Shown one piece after another: positions 36,885 to 44,733 of a stretch of DNA of 64,000 nt. This DNA comes from Chitinophagaceae bacterium (GTDB lineage: Bacteria; Bacteroidota; Bacteroidia; Chitinophagales; Chitinophagaceae). Numbering within the stretch: position 1 is the first letter of the stretch; the number at the start of each line of letters is the position of its first letter. The notes below the pieces were generated by a model. It searched no databases. It saw only the letters and a list, made by a program, of their open reading frames with translations, and had not been told where the DNA came from. The position numbers and the translations under genes were made by a program. The stretch is taken from contig SEAD01000013.1 of the NCBI GenBank assembly GCA_004173355.1, positions 1-64,000 on the forward strand, given 5' to 3'.

Positions 36885-38246
36885 ATGAAACAAAAATGGC
36901 TTGTGCTGACGGGTCTCCTGCTGGGTATCACGGCTTCGGCCCAACCCCGGTTACCCGAACATTATTTCTGGAAAAAACTGGACAATGGCCTTGAAGTGAT
37001 CGTCATTGAAAACAGCAGGGTACCGCTGGCCACCATTGAGATCGCAGTAAAAAACGGCGCCTACACCGAAGGACCCGAATACAGTGGACTTTCGCACCTG
37101 TTTGAACACATGTTCTTCAAGGCAAATAAAGATTACCCCGACCAGGAAAAGTTTATCAACCGTACCGAGGAGCTGGGTATGATCTGGAATGGTACCACCA
37201 ATGTGGAAAGGGTGAATTATTATTTTACATATGACCGGGACAGTCTTGATGCAGGCCTGAAATTCATGAATGCTGCCATCCGGTTCCCGATCTACCGTAC
37301 GGAAGACATGCAGAAGGAACGGCCGGTAGTGGATGGGGAATTCCAGCGCGCAGAAAGCAGTCCCTATTTCCAGCTCTGGCTGGAAACACAGAAGAAGTCA
37401 TGGGGTGATAACGTCACACGCAAGAATCCCATCGGCGACCATGATGTGATCAACAGCGCCACCCCGGAAAAGATGATGATCATCAAGGATAAATATTATT
37501 TCCCCAATAATTCTGTGCTGGTCATTGCAGGCGATGTAAAACATGAAGCAGCCTTTGAATCGGTCCGGTCCATTTTCGGCGACTGGAAAGCCAGTGATTT
37601 TGACCCGCACCAGAAGTTCCCCATCCCGGAATTCAAGCCACTGACCCAAAATGAATACTTCATCCGGGAATCATCCATCGCGCAGACCCCGTTTATCATG
37701 TACCAGTGGCATGGACCCGATACACGTAATGATTCAGCCAACACCATCGTTGCCGATGTATTCAACGGCATACTGTCGCAGAATTCCTCGGCCTGGTCGC
37801 AGGCACTGATCGACAAACGACTGGCTACCATGGCACAGGTCCAGTACACAACCAACAAATACGTGGGACCCATCACCGTAGTGGTAATGCCCAACCCAAC
37901 AAAAATGAAGGAGTGTATCGCTGAAATTGACCGCCAGATTTCAATGATGGCAGACCCTGGTTATTTTACTGATGAACAGCTGAAGACTGCAAAACAGACA
38001 ATCATCCGCAACCGGATCCGCCGCACAGAAAAGCCGTCTTCCCTCGCAAGTGATATTACCTACTGGTGGTGCAGTGCCAACCTGGATTTTTTCACCGACT
38101 ATGTATCCAACACCCAGAAGGTGACCAGCCAGCAACTGGCTGACTATGCAAAAAAATACATGATCGGGAAACCACATGTAGCGGGCATTGTAATCAGCAA
38201 GGAAATGAATGAACAGCTGAAACCGGCTGAATACTTTAAAAACTAA
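36885..38246 (+). CDS. M16-family zinc peptidase, catalytic subunit, exported
   Basis: A 453-residue insulinase/pitrilysin-type peptidase with a signal peptide (1-19, MKQKWLVLTGLLLGITASA). The inverted zinc motif HLFEH is at 71-75 (H71, E74, H75), and a downstream glutamate at E152 in VVDGEFQRAES lies 77 residues after H75, as needed for the third zinc ligand. It has two halves, about 20-240 and 250-453, as expected for one chain of a two-chain M16 enzyme. The partner gene starts 3 bp after its stop. It probably degrades peptides in the periplasm; substrate unknown. Confidence 0.92.
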   Translation: MKQKWLVLTGLLLGITASAQPRLPEHYFWKKLDNGLEVIVIENSRVPLATIEIAVKNGAYTEGPEYSGLSHLFEHMFFKANKDYPDQEKFINRTEELGMIWNGTTNVERVNYYFTYDRDSLDAGLKFMNAAIRFPIYRTEDMQKERPVVDGEFQRAESSPYFQLWLETQKKSWGDNVTRKNPIGDHDVINSATPEKMMIIKDKYYFPNNSVLVIAGDVKHEAAFESVRSIFGDWKASDFDPHQKFPIPEFKPLTQNEYFIRESSIAQTPFIMYQWHGPDTRNDSANTIVADVFNGILSQNSSAWSQALIDKRLATMAQVQYTTNKYVGPITVVVMPNPTKMKECIAEIDRQISMMADPGYFTDEQLKTAKQTIIRNRIRRTEKPSSLASDITYWWCSANLDFFTDYVSNTQKVTSQQLADYAKKYMIGKPHVAGIVISKEMNEQLKPAEYFKN

Positions 38247-38249
38247 TTT

Positions 38250-39587
38250 ATGAAACGGATAAGTTTATATATCATAACTGCCCTCCTGCTACCGGTTGCA
38301 CTGCTTGCACAAATCAGTTCAGAGCCATATGAAATGATGGTGAATGGGGTGAAGGTAATTGTGAAACCAAGCGGGAATGAACTGGTGGTGATCCAGACCC
38401 TGGTGAAAGGCGGGGTGCAGAATTACCCTGCGGGAAAAGCGGGCATCGAAAGTATTGCCATGACTGCGCTGACAGAATGTGGTACCGACACGGACAACAA
38501 AAACAGTTTCAAGGACAAACTGGATAAGGTGACTGCCCAGGTATATGGCTACACATCGATGGATTATGCCAGCTTCAACCTGAACTGTATCAAAGCCGAC
38601 CTGGGGGAAGTGTGGCCACTCTATACCGCGGCCCTGCTCACACCAAAATTTGAGCCGAAGGAATTTGACCGGATCAAACAGGATGCAGTGAACGGCATCC
38701 GTGCCAATGAGTCGAGCCCGGATGCAGCTATTGACAAACTCTCAAAAGAAACCGCTTTCGCCGGTAAAAACTATGCGAAAGACCCCAACGGTACCGTGGC
38801 CATTATTGAAGGCCTCAAAGCATCGGAAGTAAAAAAATACTGGCAGTCGGTATTTAACAAAAACCGGATTGTAATCGTGGTGGTAGGTGATGTGGAAAAG
38901 GAAAAGATACGGGAAATGGTCAGTGCCCTCACGGCTAAACTTCCCGCCGGACCCGGATTCATTGCCAAAAAAGAAAAATACCTGCCCGCAGCTACCACAT
39001 TCAAACCGGTGGCCCGCGAGAACGCCACCAACTATGTGCAGGGTGTGGCCGGTGCACCGCTACCGGGGTCACCTGACTACAATGCCTATAACCTAGCTAT
39101 GCGGATTTTCTCCAACCGCCATTTCATTGAGATCCGGACCAAAAACGGGCTGTCGTACGCACCAGGTGCATGGTTCAGCCCGGGGAATACCCCATACGCA
39201 AACCTGTACGTCACCACCACCGATCCGGATAAATATATCGCGGTGGCGAGGGCGCTGATCGACAAGGTGAAAACGGAAGGGTTTACAGAATCGGAACTGA
39301 AAAATGAAAAAACCGGTTACCTCACCGGTATCCATTACCGTAACGAGACCAATGAAGCACAAGCTGCCTCGCTGGCAGCTAATGAAGTTATTTATGGTGA
39401 CTGGAAACGGTCATTCCGGCTGAATGATGAAATCAAAAAAGTAACACTGGAGCAGATCAACGCGGCTTTCAAACGATACATGACCAATATTACCTGGGTA
39501 TACCAGGGAGACGTGAAAAAAGTAACCCCGGTCTTGTTTACGCAGAAAGAAACCCCGCCAATCCCGGTGGAGAAAAAAGCATTCTGA
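38250..39587 (+). CDS. M16-family peptidase-like protein, non-catalytic subunit, exported
   Basis: A 445-residue M16 homolog with a signal peptide (1-20, MKRISLYIITALLLPVALLA). At the place of the zinc motif it reads AGIESIAMTALTECGT, so HxxEH is lost and it should not bind zinc. This is the pattern of paired M16B enzymes such as the alpha/beta subunits of mitochondrial processing peptidase, where the inactive chain helps bind substrate. The C-terminal half keeps the family pattern (FIEIRTKNGLSYAPGAWFSP, LKNEKTGYLTG). It starts 3 bp after the active subunit's stop, and a terminator follows. Confidence 0.9.
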   Translation: MKRISLYIITALLLPVALLAQISSEPYEMMVNGVKVIVKPSGNELVVIQTLVKGGVQNYPAGKAGIESIAMTALTECGTDTDNKNSFKDKLDKVTAQVYGYTSMDYASFNLNCIKADLGEVWPLYTAALLTPKFEPKEFDRIKQDAVNGIRANESSPDAAIDKLSKETAFAGKNYAKDPNGTVAIIEGLKASEVKKYWQSVFNKNRIVIVVVGDVEKEKIREMVSALTAKLPAGPGFIAKKEKYLPAATTFKPVARENATNYVQGVAGAPLPGSPDYNAYNLAMRIFSNRHFIEIRTKNGLSYAPGAWFSPGNTPYANLYVTTTDPDKYIAVARALIDKVKTEGFTESELKNEKTGYLTGIHYRNETNEAQAASLAANEVIYGDWKRSFRLNDEIKKVTLEQINAAFKRYMTNITWVYQGDVKKVTPVLFTQKETPPIPVEKKAF

Positions 39588-39603
39588 TAAATTCCTTACA
39601 AAG

Positions 39604-39632
39604 AAACGCTCCCGCACCGGAGCGTTTTTTTT
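39604..39632 (+). terminator. Rho-independent terminator of the M16 operon
   Basis: AAACGCTCC (39604-39612) pairs perfectly with GGAGCGTTT (39619-39627) around a 6-nt loop and is followed by a run of T to 39632, 17 bp after the stop codon. Confidence 0.92.
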
Positions 39633-39734
39633 ATGCCGTCAGATGAACAGGATTTTATCTTCCGCTTGCGGTGTGGTGTGTTTTTATGCTGGGGTTCACG
39701 AGGCTGTACAAGTGGATCCGATCCTGCGGGTGCC

Positions 39735-40679
39735 TTACGGGTTGTGTTGCGACACCAGGTTTTCCAGTGCGGCATCAATGGAGGGATACAGGAAATTGAA
39801 CCCGGCAATATGCAGTTTATCACAACTGACTGTAGAGCTCTTGAGCACTTCAGTGCTCATTTCTCCCATCGCAAGTCGCAAGGCAAATGATGGCACATGG
39901 ATCGGGATAAAACTGTTTTTCCTTTCCAGTTTTGCCAGCTTCAGCACCAGCTCCTTGTTTGATACGGGTTTTGGTGCCACGGCATTGAACACGCCGGTTA
40001 CGGATGGGTCGCTGACAGCGTTGATGTATAAACGGACCATATCCCCGATATGGATCCAGCTGATAACCTGCCTGCCTGAGCCGAGGATGGTAGCCAGCCC
40101 GAACCGGAGTGGTTTCGCAAATTCCCTGAGCGCACCTCCTTCATTGGCAAGGACAATACCCGTGCGGAATTTTACCACACGGATGGCAGTGCCATGCAGG
40201 CCATCGAGACCATCGAGGCTTTTCTCCCAGGCAACGCAGGTCTTGCCAAGGAAATCATCCGAGGCCGGATCATCTTCCGTGAATGGACGCGGGTTGGGGA
40301 TGACCGGATCCGCACCATAGTACCCAATGGCCGAAGAACTGACCAGCGCTTTCACCTTGTTGGGATGTGTGGTGAGCGTTTTGACCAGCAGTTTGCCGCT
40401 TTCAACCCGACTGTCAAGGATCTCCTGTTTCCGTTTTTTTGACCAGCGTTTTTCAGCCACGCCCGCCCCGGCAAGATGGATAATGTAATCTGCTTCCAGT
40501 ACTGCCTCAAGGTCAATCTCCCCTTTTGCGGGGTCCCACGCGGCATAGCGGAGACCTGCCTGCAACGATGTTTTGGTTCCCCTCGTCAGGATGATAAGCT
40601 GATGGCCGGATGCCAGCAGTTCTTTCGAAAGTGCAGCACCGATAAGACCAGTACCGCCGGTGATCAGGATGGTTGACAT
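39735..40679 (-). CDS. TIGR01777-family NAD-dependent epimerase (YfcH type)
   Basis: A 314-residue extended short-chain dehydrogenase. The NAD-binding glycine motif TGGTGLIG is at about residues 7-14, the catalytic SSAIGYYG tyrosine segment at about 115-122, and the C-terminal DUF1731 domain (LRLAMGEMSTEVLKSS, AGFNFLYPSIDAALENL) is complete. The family (E. coli YfcH) has no firm substrate; older 'cell division inhibitor SulA' names for it are misleading. The ATG at 40679 was chosen since STILITGGTG begins the Rossmann fold; the open frame runs 51 codons upstream into the promoter region. Confidence 0.9.
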   Translation of the reverse strand: MSTILITGGTGLIGAALSKELLASGHQLIILTRGTKTSLQAGLRYAAWDPAKGEIDLEAVLEADYIIHLAGAGVAEKRWSKKRKQEILDSRVESGKLLVKTLTTHPNKVKALVSSSAIGYYGADPVIPNPRPFTEDDPASDDFLGKTCVAWEKSLDGLDGLHGTAIRVVKFRTGIVLANEGGALREFAKPLRFGLATILGSGRQVISWIHIGDMVRLYINAVSDPSVTGVFNAVAPKPVSNKELVLKLAKLERKNSFIPIHVPSFALRLAMGEMSTEVLKSSTVSCDKLHIAGFNFLYPSIDAALENLVSQHNP

Positions 40680-40697
40680 ATCCGATTTTTTGGTAAA

Positions 40698-40728
40698 CAA
40701 ACTTAACGATGCCTGCGCTGTTTTCAAC
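40698..40728 (-). promoter_or_regulatory. Promoter of the epimerase gene
   Basis: On the minus strand GTTG (40728-40725), an exact 19-bp spacer and TAAGTTTG (40705-40698) fit the Bacteroidota -33/-7 consensus very well. Transcription would start near 40691, about a dozen bases before the ATG. Confidence 0.65.
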
Positions 40729-40747
40729 ACCCAAGTCATTAACTTTA
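40717..40747 (+). promoter_or_regulatory. Candidate promoter of the DUF1080 gene, interleaved with the divergent one
   Basis: TAACTTTA at 40740-40747 matches TAnnTTTG except for the last base, with GCTG at 40717-40720 as a weak -33 box 19 bp upstream. The -33 box of the leftward promoter lies inside this spacer, so RNA polymerase could use only one at a time. Confidence 0.45.
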
Positions 40748-40775
40748 TGTGATCCGACAACAACAAATAACAATT

Positions 40776-41537
40776 ATGAAATTTTTGCCTGCCGTTCTCG
40801 CGCTTGGTATCGTTTCCGGCGCCGTTGCACAAAAACCTGCTGACACCGAAGTCTGGGAACCTAAACCTGCCGTGATCACAAATACTACAGCGACAACAAG
40901 CGTGCCCCCTTCCGATGCCATTGTATTATTTGATGGAAAGAACCTCGATCAGTGGGAGTCAGTCAATGAACCCGGTAAGGCAGCGGGATGGACTGTTGCA
41001 AAAAACGTTTTTACCGTAAAAAAAGGCACGGGGAATATCCAGACAAAAAAAGCCTTCACAGATTACCAGCTGCATATTGAGTGGCAGGTGCCGGCAAATA
41101 TCCATGGCGAAGGCCAGGGTCGGGGCAACAGCGGGTTATTCCTCGCATCCACCGGCAAAGGTGATGATGGTTACGAGTTACAGATTATGGATGGCTGGGA
41201 AAATGCGACCTATGTGAACGGGCAGGCCGCCAGTGTATACAAACAGACAGCACCACTCGTGAACGCATCAAAAAAGCCGGGTGAGTGGCAGAGTTATGAT
41301 GTGACCTGGACCGCACCTGTATTCAACACCGATGGCACGCTGAAAAGTCCTGCGTACGTGACTGTGCTGCATAATGGCGTGATGGTGCAGAATCATACCG
41401 AACTCAAGGGCAAGACAGTATACATCGGGAAACCCGAATACAACCAACATGGCGCATCACCCATCAAACTGCAGGACCACGGTGATCCAAGCGAACCCCT
41501 TAGCTTCCGCAATATCTGGATACGTGAAATGAAATAA
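40776..41537 (+). CDS. Exported DUF1080 (3-keto-disaccharide hydrolase-like) protein
   Basis: A 253-residue protein with a signal peptide (1-19, MKFLPAVLALGIVSGAVAQ). The DUF1080 beta-sandwich covers about 50-253: IVLFDGKNLDQWESV, the YQLHIEWQVP strand, GQGRGNSGLFLAS, YELQIMDGWEN, and a final SFRNIWIREMK. The fold is that of concanavalin-like lectins and glucanases. Members are named 3-keto-disaccharide hydrolases from a few studied cases, so carbohydrate binding or hydrolysis outside the cytoplasm is likely, substrate unknown. The start is the ATG at 40776. Confidence 0.88.
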   Translation: MKFLPAVLALGIVSGAVAQKPADTEVWEPKPAVITNTTATTSVPPSDAIVLFDGKNLDQWESVNEPGKAAGWTVAKNVFTVKKGTGNIQTKKAFTDYQLHIEWQVPANIHGEGQGRGNSGLFLASTGKGDDGYELQIMDGWENATYVNGQAASVYKQTAPLVNASKKPGEWQSYDVTWTAPVFNTDGTLKSPAYVTVLHNGVMVQNHTELKGKTVYIGKPEYNQHGASPIKLQDHGDPSEPLSFRNIWIREMK

Positions 41538-41568
41538 TCACCGTCACCCAAATAACTGAAATTCGTTT

Positions 41569-41614
41569 ACCGGCTGCTGCCTGGCATTAGATTGCCACAG
41601 CAGCCGGTTTTGTT
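41569..41614 (+). terminator. Long hairpin terminator of the DUF1080 gene
   Basis: ACCGGCTGCTG (41569-41579) pairs perfectly with CAGCAGCCGGT (41598-41608); inside it TGGCA (41582-41586) pairs with TGCCA (41593-41597). TTTTGTTT follows, 32 bp after the stop codon. Confidence 0.8.
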
Positions 41615-41744
41615 TCCGGACCCGCGTTACAATCACCGGTACTGCCGTGATGGTGCTGACCAATATTCCTGCTGATAGTATTGCAGGTGCCGTGCGGGAA
41701 ATATCCCGTTTGTTGTTTGCCCGGCGGGTGGCGCAGACCGCGAA

Positions 41745-42329
41745 TTAATAATCCCTTGTCTCGAGTGTGTACTTACCCCCTATTCTCCGGTGGGAATAAA
41801 ACCTGGATTTCAGGTAATATCCGATAGCGATGGAACCCGCTGCCACTGCGAGATGTGGAAGATTGCCCCTTCGGAATGGCGGATCACCATCAATGAGGCT
41901 ATTGGTAATATTCAATCCCCCGTATGTAACGCCTGCCAGCCGGAAAAGGAAGCCATTCCGTAGCCAGGCGAACTTCTCATGGCCGTATATGATCTTTACA
42001 TATCCTCCCTTGTTAACGGCCATCTCGCGTTTGGAAGGCAGTGCGTGGATATCGGCGTAGGCATAACGGTAGCCGCTGAATCGTTGTGTATCGATACCAA
42101 AGATTGTATAATAAAGTGCTTCCCGAACAAACGAAAAGGAATCCACTCCCAGACCCGCCAGTAACCCACTGCTCCATACTCCATCCCGTGTCTGGAACAC
42201 AATCCGCGAATCTGCCCAGTACACCTGGTCCAGTCTTCCCTTCTTTTTGACCACCATACTCTTGACCTGTCCCGCGGCGCCGCCGCAAATCAACAAACAA
42301 AAAAGCAGAGGGATTATTTTTAATGGCAT
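41745..42329 (-). CDS. Small exported protein of unknown function, 194 aa
   Basis: No family recognised. A signal peptide covers residues 1-21 (MPLKIIPLLFCLLICGGAAGQ). The mature part has a short beta-rich start (KKKGRLDQVYWADSRIVFQT), a central YRYAYADIHALPSKRE segment and two weakly hydrophobic stretches (WLRNGFLFRLAGVTYGGL and LAVAAGSIAIGYYLKSRF) that could insert in a membrane. The ATG at 42329 was chosen because the signal peptide starts there; the open frame extends 50 codons upstream with no sign of coding. It is a single gene, convergent with the DUF1080 gene. Confidence 0.65.
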   Translation of the reverse strand: MPLKIIPLLFCLLICGGAAGQVKSMVVKKKGRLDQVYWADSRIVFQTRDGVWSSGLLAGLGVDSFSFVREALYYTIFGIDTQRFSGYRYAYADIHALPSKREMAVNKGGYVKIIYGHEKFAWLRNGFLFRLAGVTYGGLNITNSLIDGDPPFRRGNLPHLAVAAGSIAIGYYLKSRFYSHRRIGGKYTLETRDY

Positions 42330-42676
42330 GCCGAAAGGTAAAACCGTCGCCGTAAAAAAAATGTTAAACGACGAGGTAAAGGATATAGTACAGGCGGGGC
42401 CAGGATCGCCATAGCCTTGTCGGGCAAGGGCTAGGGGACAGTGGCAGGATTGCAGATGGCGGGGGCCTTTGGCCGGCACAGCGTGGCGAACTGGCCCCGG
42501 CTGTACGGTCGGGGAAATGAAGCGTACGCAGGGGGTTGACGGGAAGCAGGTCCGGCTGGCAGGTCATAAAAAAAACCCCGATGTAAAAAACACCAGGGTT
42601 ACAACTAAAAACACTAAGATTTAAAAAGTCTTCATCGGAACAAAACAAGTATACCGGCGCGGGGCCGGTATAAATA
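42330..42676. other. Spacer between the dcw cluster and the small exported protein
   Basis: No gene is seen in these 347 bp. From about 42,390 to 42,550 the sequence is G+C-rich with several short hairpins (CCTTG/CAAGG around 42415-42429, GGCC-TTT-GGCC near 42465). The ftsZ terminator occupies the right part. The rest presumably holds the leftward promoter of the small exported protein gene, but I see no good consensus match. Confidence 0.45.
42566..42600 (-). terminator. Terminator at the end of the dcw cluster, after ftsZ
   Basis: On the minus strand AACCCTGGTG (42600-42591) pairs with CATCGGGGTT (42583-42574) with two G-T pairs and a 7-nt loop, followed by a long T run. It is about 75 bp past the ftsZ stop. 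Confidence 0.8.
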
Positions 42677-44611
42677 TCAATCAGGCTTTTTGCCTTCAAG
42701 GAATGTGTTGATCGTACTGATCTGCGTTTTATTATTCTTGTCAGTCTTCACCTCGTAGCTACTGTAAAAGTTTTCCACGCTGGAAGCACTGTTGTATAAT
42801 TCCATGTTGCGGCGGATATATGCCGGCACGTTTTCAAACTCATTATTCGGATCATTTCCGTTGACGTTGAATGACAAGTTGCGCAGCTTGTGCAGTCTGT
42901 CGGACGCCCTACGTTTCTGGTCCTCAGCTTCGTCCTGCATCGCAGGATCCTCAGCAATCGAACTCAAAGGTGGTTGAGCCTGATGGGCCAACGGCTTATC
43001 CGCCGCAGGAATGTCATCCTTCTCTACCAGTTGCATCTGCATGTCCGAGGGTTCGTCCTCTTTTGCGGCAACAGTTGGTGGAGGGACCGGCTTTTCTACA
43101 GAAGAAGGGGCAGGAACCGATGGTTCCGCTTTCGCTTCCGCGTAGATATTGGATGGTCTGGCCAGGTAACCTCCCGATGCTGCAGGCAAAGGAATATTAC
43201 TATCCTGAATAGTCTGTTGGAAATAAAGAGGGGTACTTATTCCTGATCCGTGCACGGGATCCGGCTGTTGATTTACAAAGGAAGGTTGTTGATGGAGTGA
43301 ATTTACGGTAACGGGATTATCCGGCGTAATGAAGTTGTTCACGGTAGATGTACGCACCGCATCATCCGTAGTTTTCCCAGGGGTTTTTACCTGAGCGTCC
43401 ACACACTCCTGTGTATCAAGCGTAAGCCGGATGGCTTCCTCTTCCCTTGCCGGGAATAATTCGGGTGCGGTTGCCACCGGTGCTACAGCCGCCTGTGCAT
43501 CTACCAGCTTCGGCGCCATCGGATCAGCCACCAGCACTGGTTGTGGTTTTGGTTGTGGTTTCACAACAGGTTGCCCAAGCACCATCATGATTTTTTCTTC
43601 CTTCTTTGGTGCTTCTTTTGGCAGCACAGGTTTGGCAAACATCTCTTTATGTTCGAATCCTGTTGCAATGAGTGTGATACCAATTTTATCACCAAGTGAG
43701 TTATCATAACCGAGACCAAGGATCACATCTGTGCCCTCACCTGCCTGTGTCAGCAATTGTGCCTGGATCACTTCCACTTCGTCCATGGTAAACTCATGTT
43801 CACCTTCGGCTGAATTGATATTGATCAGGATCCATTTCGCGCCGCGGATTTCATTGTCATTCAGCAATGGTGAATTGAGTGCCTGCTCGATAGCCATATG
43901 CGCACGTCCTTCGCCAGCCACTGCCGAACTTCCGAGGATTGCCACGCCGCCATTTTTCATAACGGTGCACACATCCGCAAAGTCAACGTTGATCTGGCCT
44001 GTGCTGTTGATTACATCGGTAATACATTTTGCAGCAGTGGCGAGTACATTATCTGCCCGTTCAAATGCTTCACGCATTTTGAGGTTTCCAAACTGGTGAC
44101 GCAGTTTATCGTTGCTGATCACCAGCAGTGTGTCCACATAACCCTTGAGTGTTTTGATCCCTTCCTCGGCCTGGATCTGGCGTTTCTTCCCTTCGTAGGA
44201 AAACGGCATCGTTACGATACCCACTGTCAGGATACCGAGGTCCTTACAAACCTTCGCGATGATCGGGGCACCACCGGTACCGGTGCCACCACCCATTCCG
44301 GCAGTGATAAACGCCATCTTTGTATTTACTTCAAGGATGCCTTTCAGTTCCTCCAGCGATTCTTCGGTTGCCTGGCGACCGATTTCCGGATTTGCACCCG
44401 CCCCGAGTCCCTGCGTGAGGTGTGGTCCCAGCTGCACCCGGTTAGGGATACCGCTGTTTGCCAGTGCCTGCGCATCGGTATTACAGATAATAAAATTTAC
44501 CCCATCAATGTTCTGGCTGAACATGTGGTTAACCGCGTTGCCCCCGCCCCCGCCGACACCGATCACTTTAATGATGGATGACTTTTCTTTTGGCAAATCA
44601 AAATGTATCAT
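42677..44611 (-). CDS. ftsZ: Cell division GTPase FtsZ, long form
   Basis: FtsZ polymerises into the Z ring at mid-cell. At 644 residues it is far longer than the ~380-400 of most bacteria. The GTPase and activation domains span about 12-325, with VIGVGGGGGNAVNHM and the tubulin signature GGGTGTG at 107-113. A disordered Pro/Gln/Val-rich linker follows (about 330-560). The conserved FtsA-binding-like peptide VPAYIRR is at about 595-601, but 43 more residues follow it (ending TINTFLEGKKPD), as in other Bacteroidota. Last gene of the cluster; 122 bp after ftsA, with a hairpin in that gap. Confidence 0.97.
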   Translation of the reverse strand: MIHFDLPKEKSSIIKVIGVGGGGGNAVNHMFSQNIDGVNFIICNTDAQALANSGIPNRVQLGPHLTQGLGAGANPEIGRQATEESLEELKGILEVNTKMAFITAGMGGGTGTGGAPIIAKVCKDLGILTVGIVTMPFSYEGKKRQIQAEEGIKTLKGYVDTLLVISNDKLRHQFGNLKMREAFERADNVLATAAKCITDVINSTGQINVDFADVCTVMKNGGVAILGSSAVAGEGRAHMAIEQALNSPLLNDNEIRGAKWILININSAEGEHEFTMDEVEVIQAQLLTQAGEGTDVILGLGYDNSLGDKIGITLIATGFEHKEMFAKPVLPKEAPKKEEKIMMVLGQPVVKPQPKPQPVLVADPMAPKLVDAQAAVAPVATAPELFPAREEEAIRLTLDTQECVDAQVKTPGKTTDDAVRTSTVNNFITPDNPVTVNSLHQQPSFVNQQPDPVHGSGISTPLYFQQTIQDSNIPLPAASGGYLARPSNIYAEAKAEPSVPAPSSVEKPVPPPTVAAKEDEPSDMQMQLVEKDDIPAADKPLAHQAQPPLSSIAEDPAMQDEAEDQKRRASDRLHKLRNLSFNVNGNDPNNEFENVPAYIRRNMELYNSASSVENFYSSYEVKTDKNNKTQISTINTFLEGKKPD

Positions 44612-44698
44612 AATCTTGAATTTTCTTGCCCTTTCACATCAAGGCCTGGTTGTTAATCCGTCGCACCCCGCGCAAACTGGCTATTGAATAATAGGAGA

Positions 44699-44725
44699 TG
44701 GTGATGACCGCCCGGATCATCACCA
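44699..44725 (-). promoter_or_regulatory. Hairpin in the ftsA-ftsZ spacer
   Basis: TGGTGATGA (44699-44707) pairs perfectly with TCATCACCA (44717-44725) around a 9-nt loop. It lies about 90 nt before ftsZ and has no T tract in the direction of transcription, so it is not a terminator. RNA processing, mRNA stabilisation or a protein site are possible. Confidence 0.5.
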
Positions 44726-44733
44726 CCGATTTT

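Noticed and set aside
42364-42699. Possible 111-codon gene in the spacer after ftsZ
   Set aside because: It overlaps the ftsZ end and terminator, is rich in Pro, Cys and Arg, and has no domain or signal peptide.
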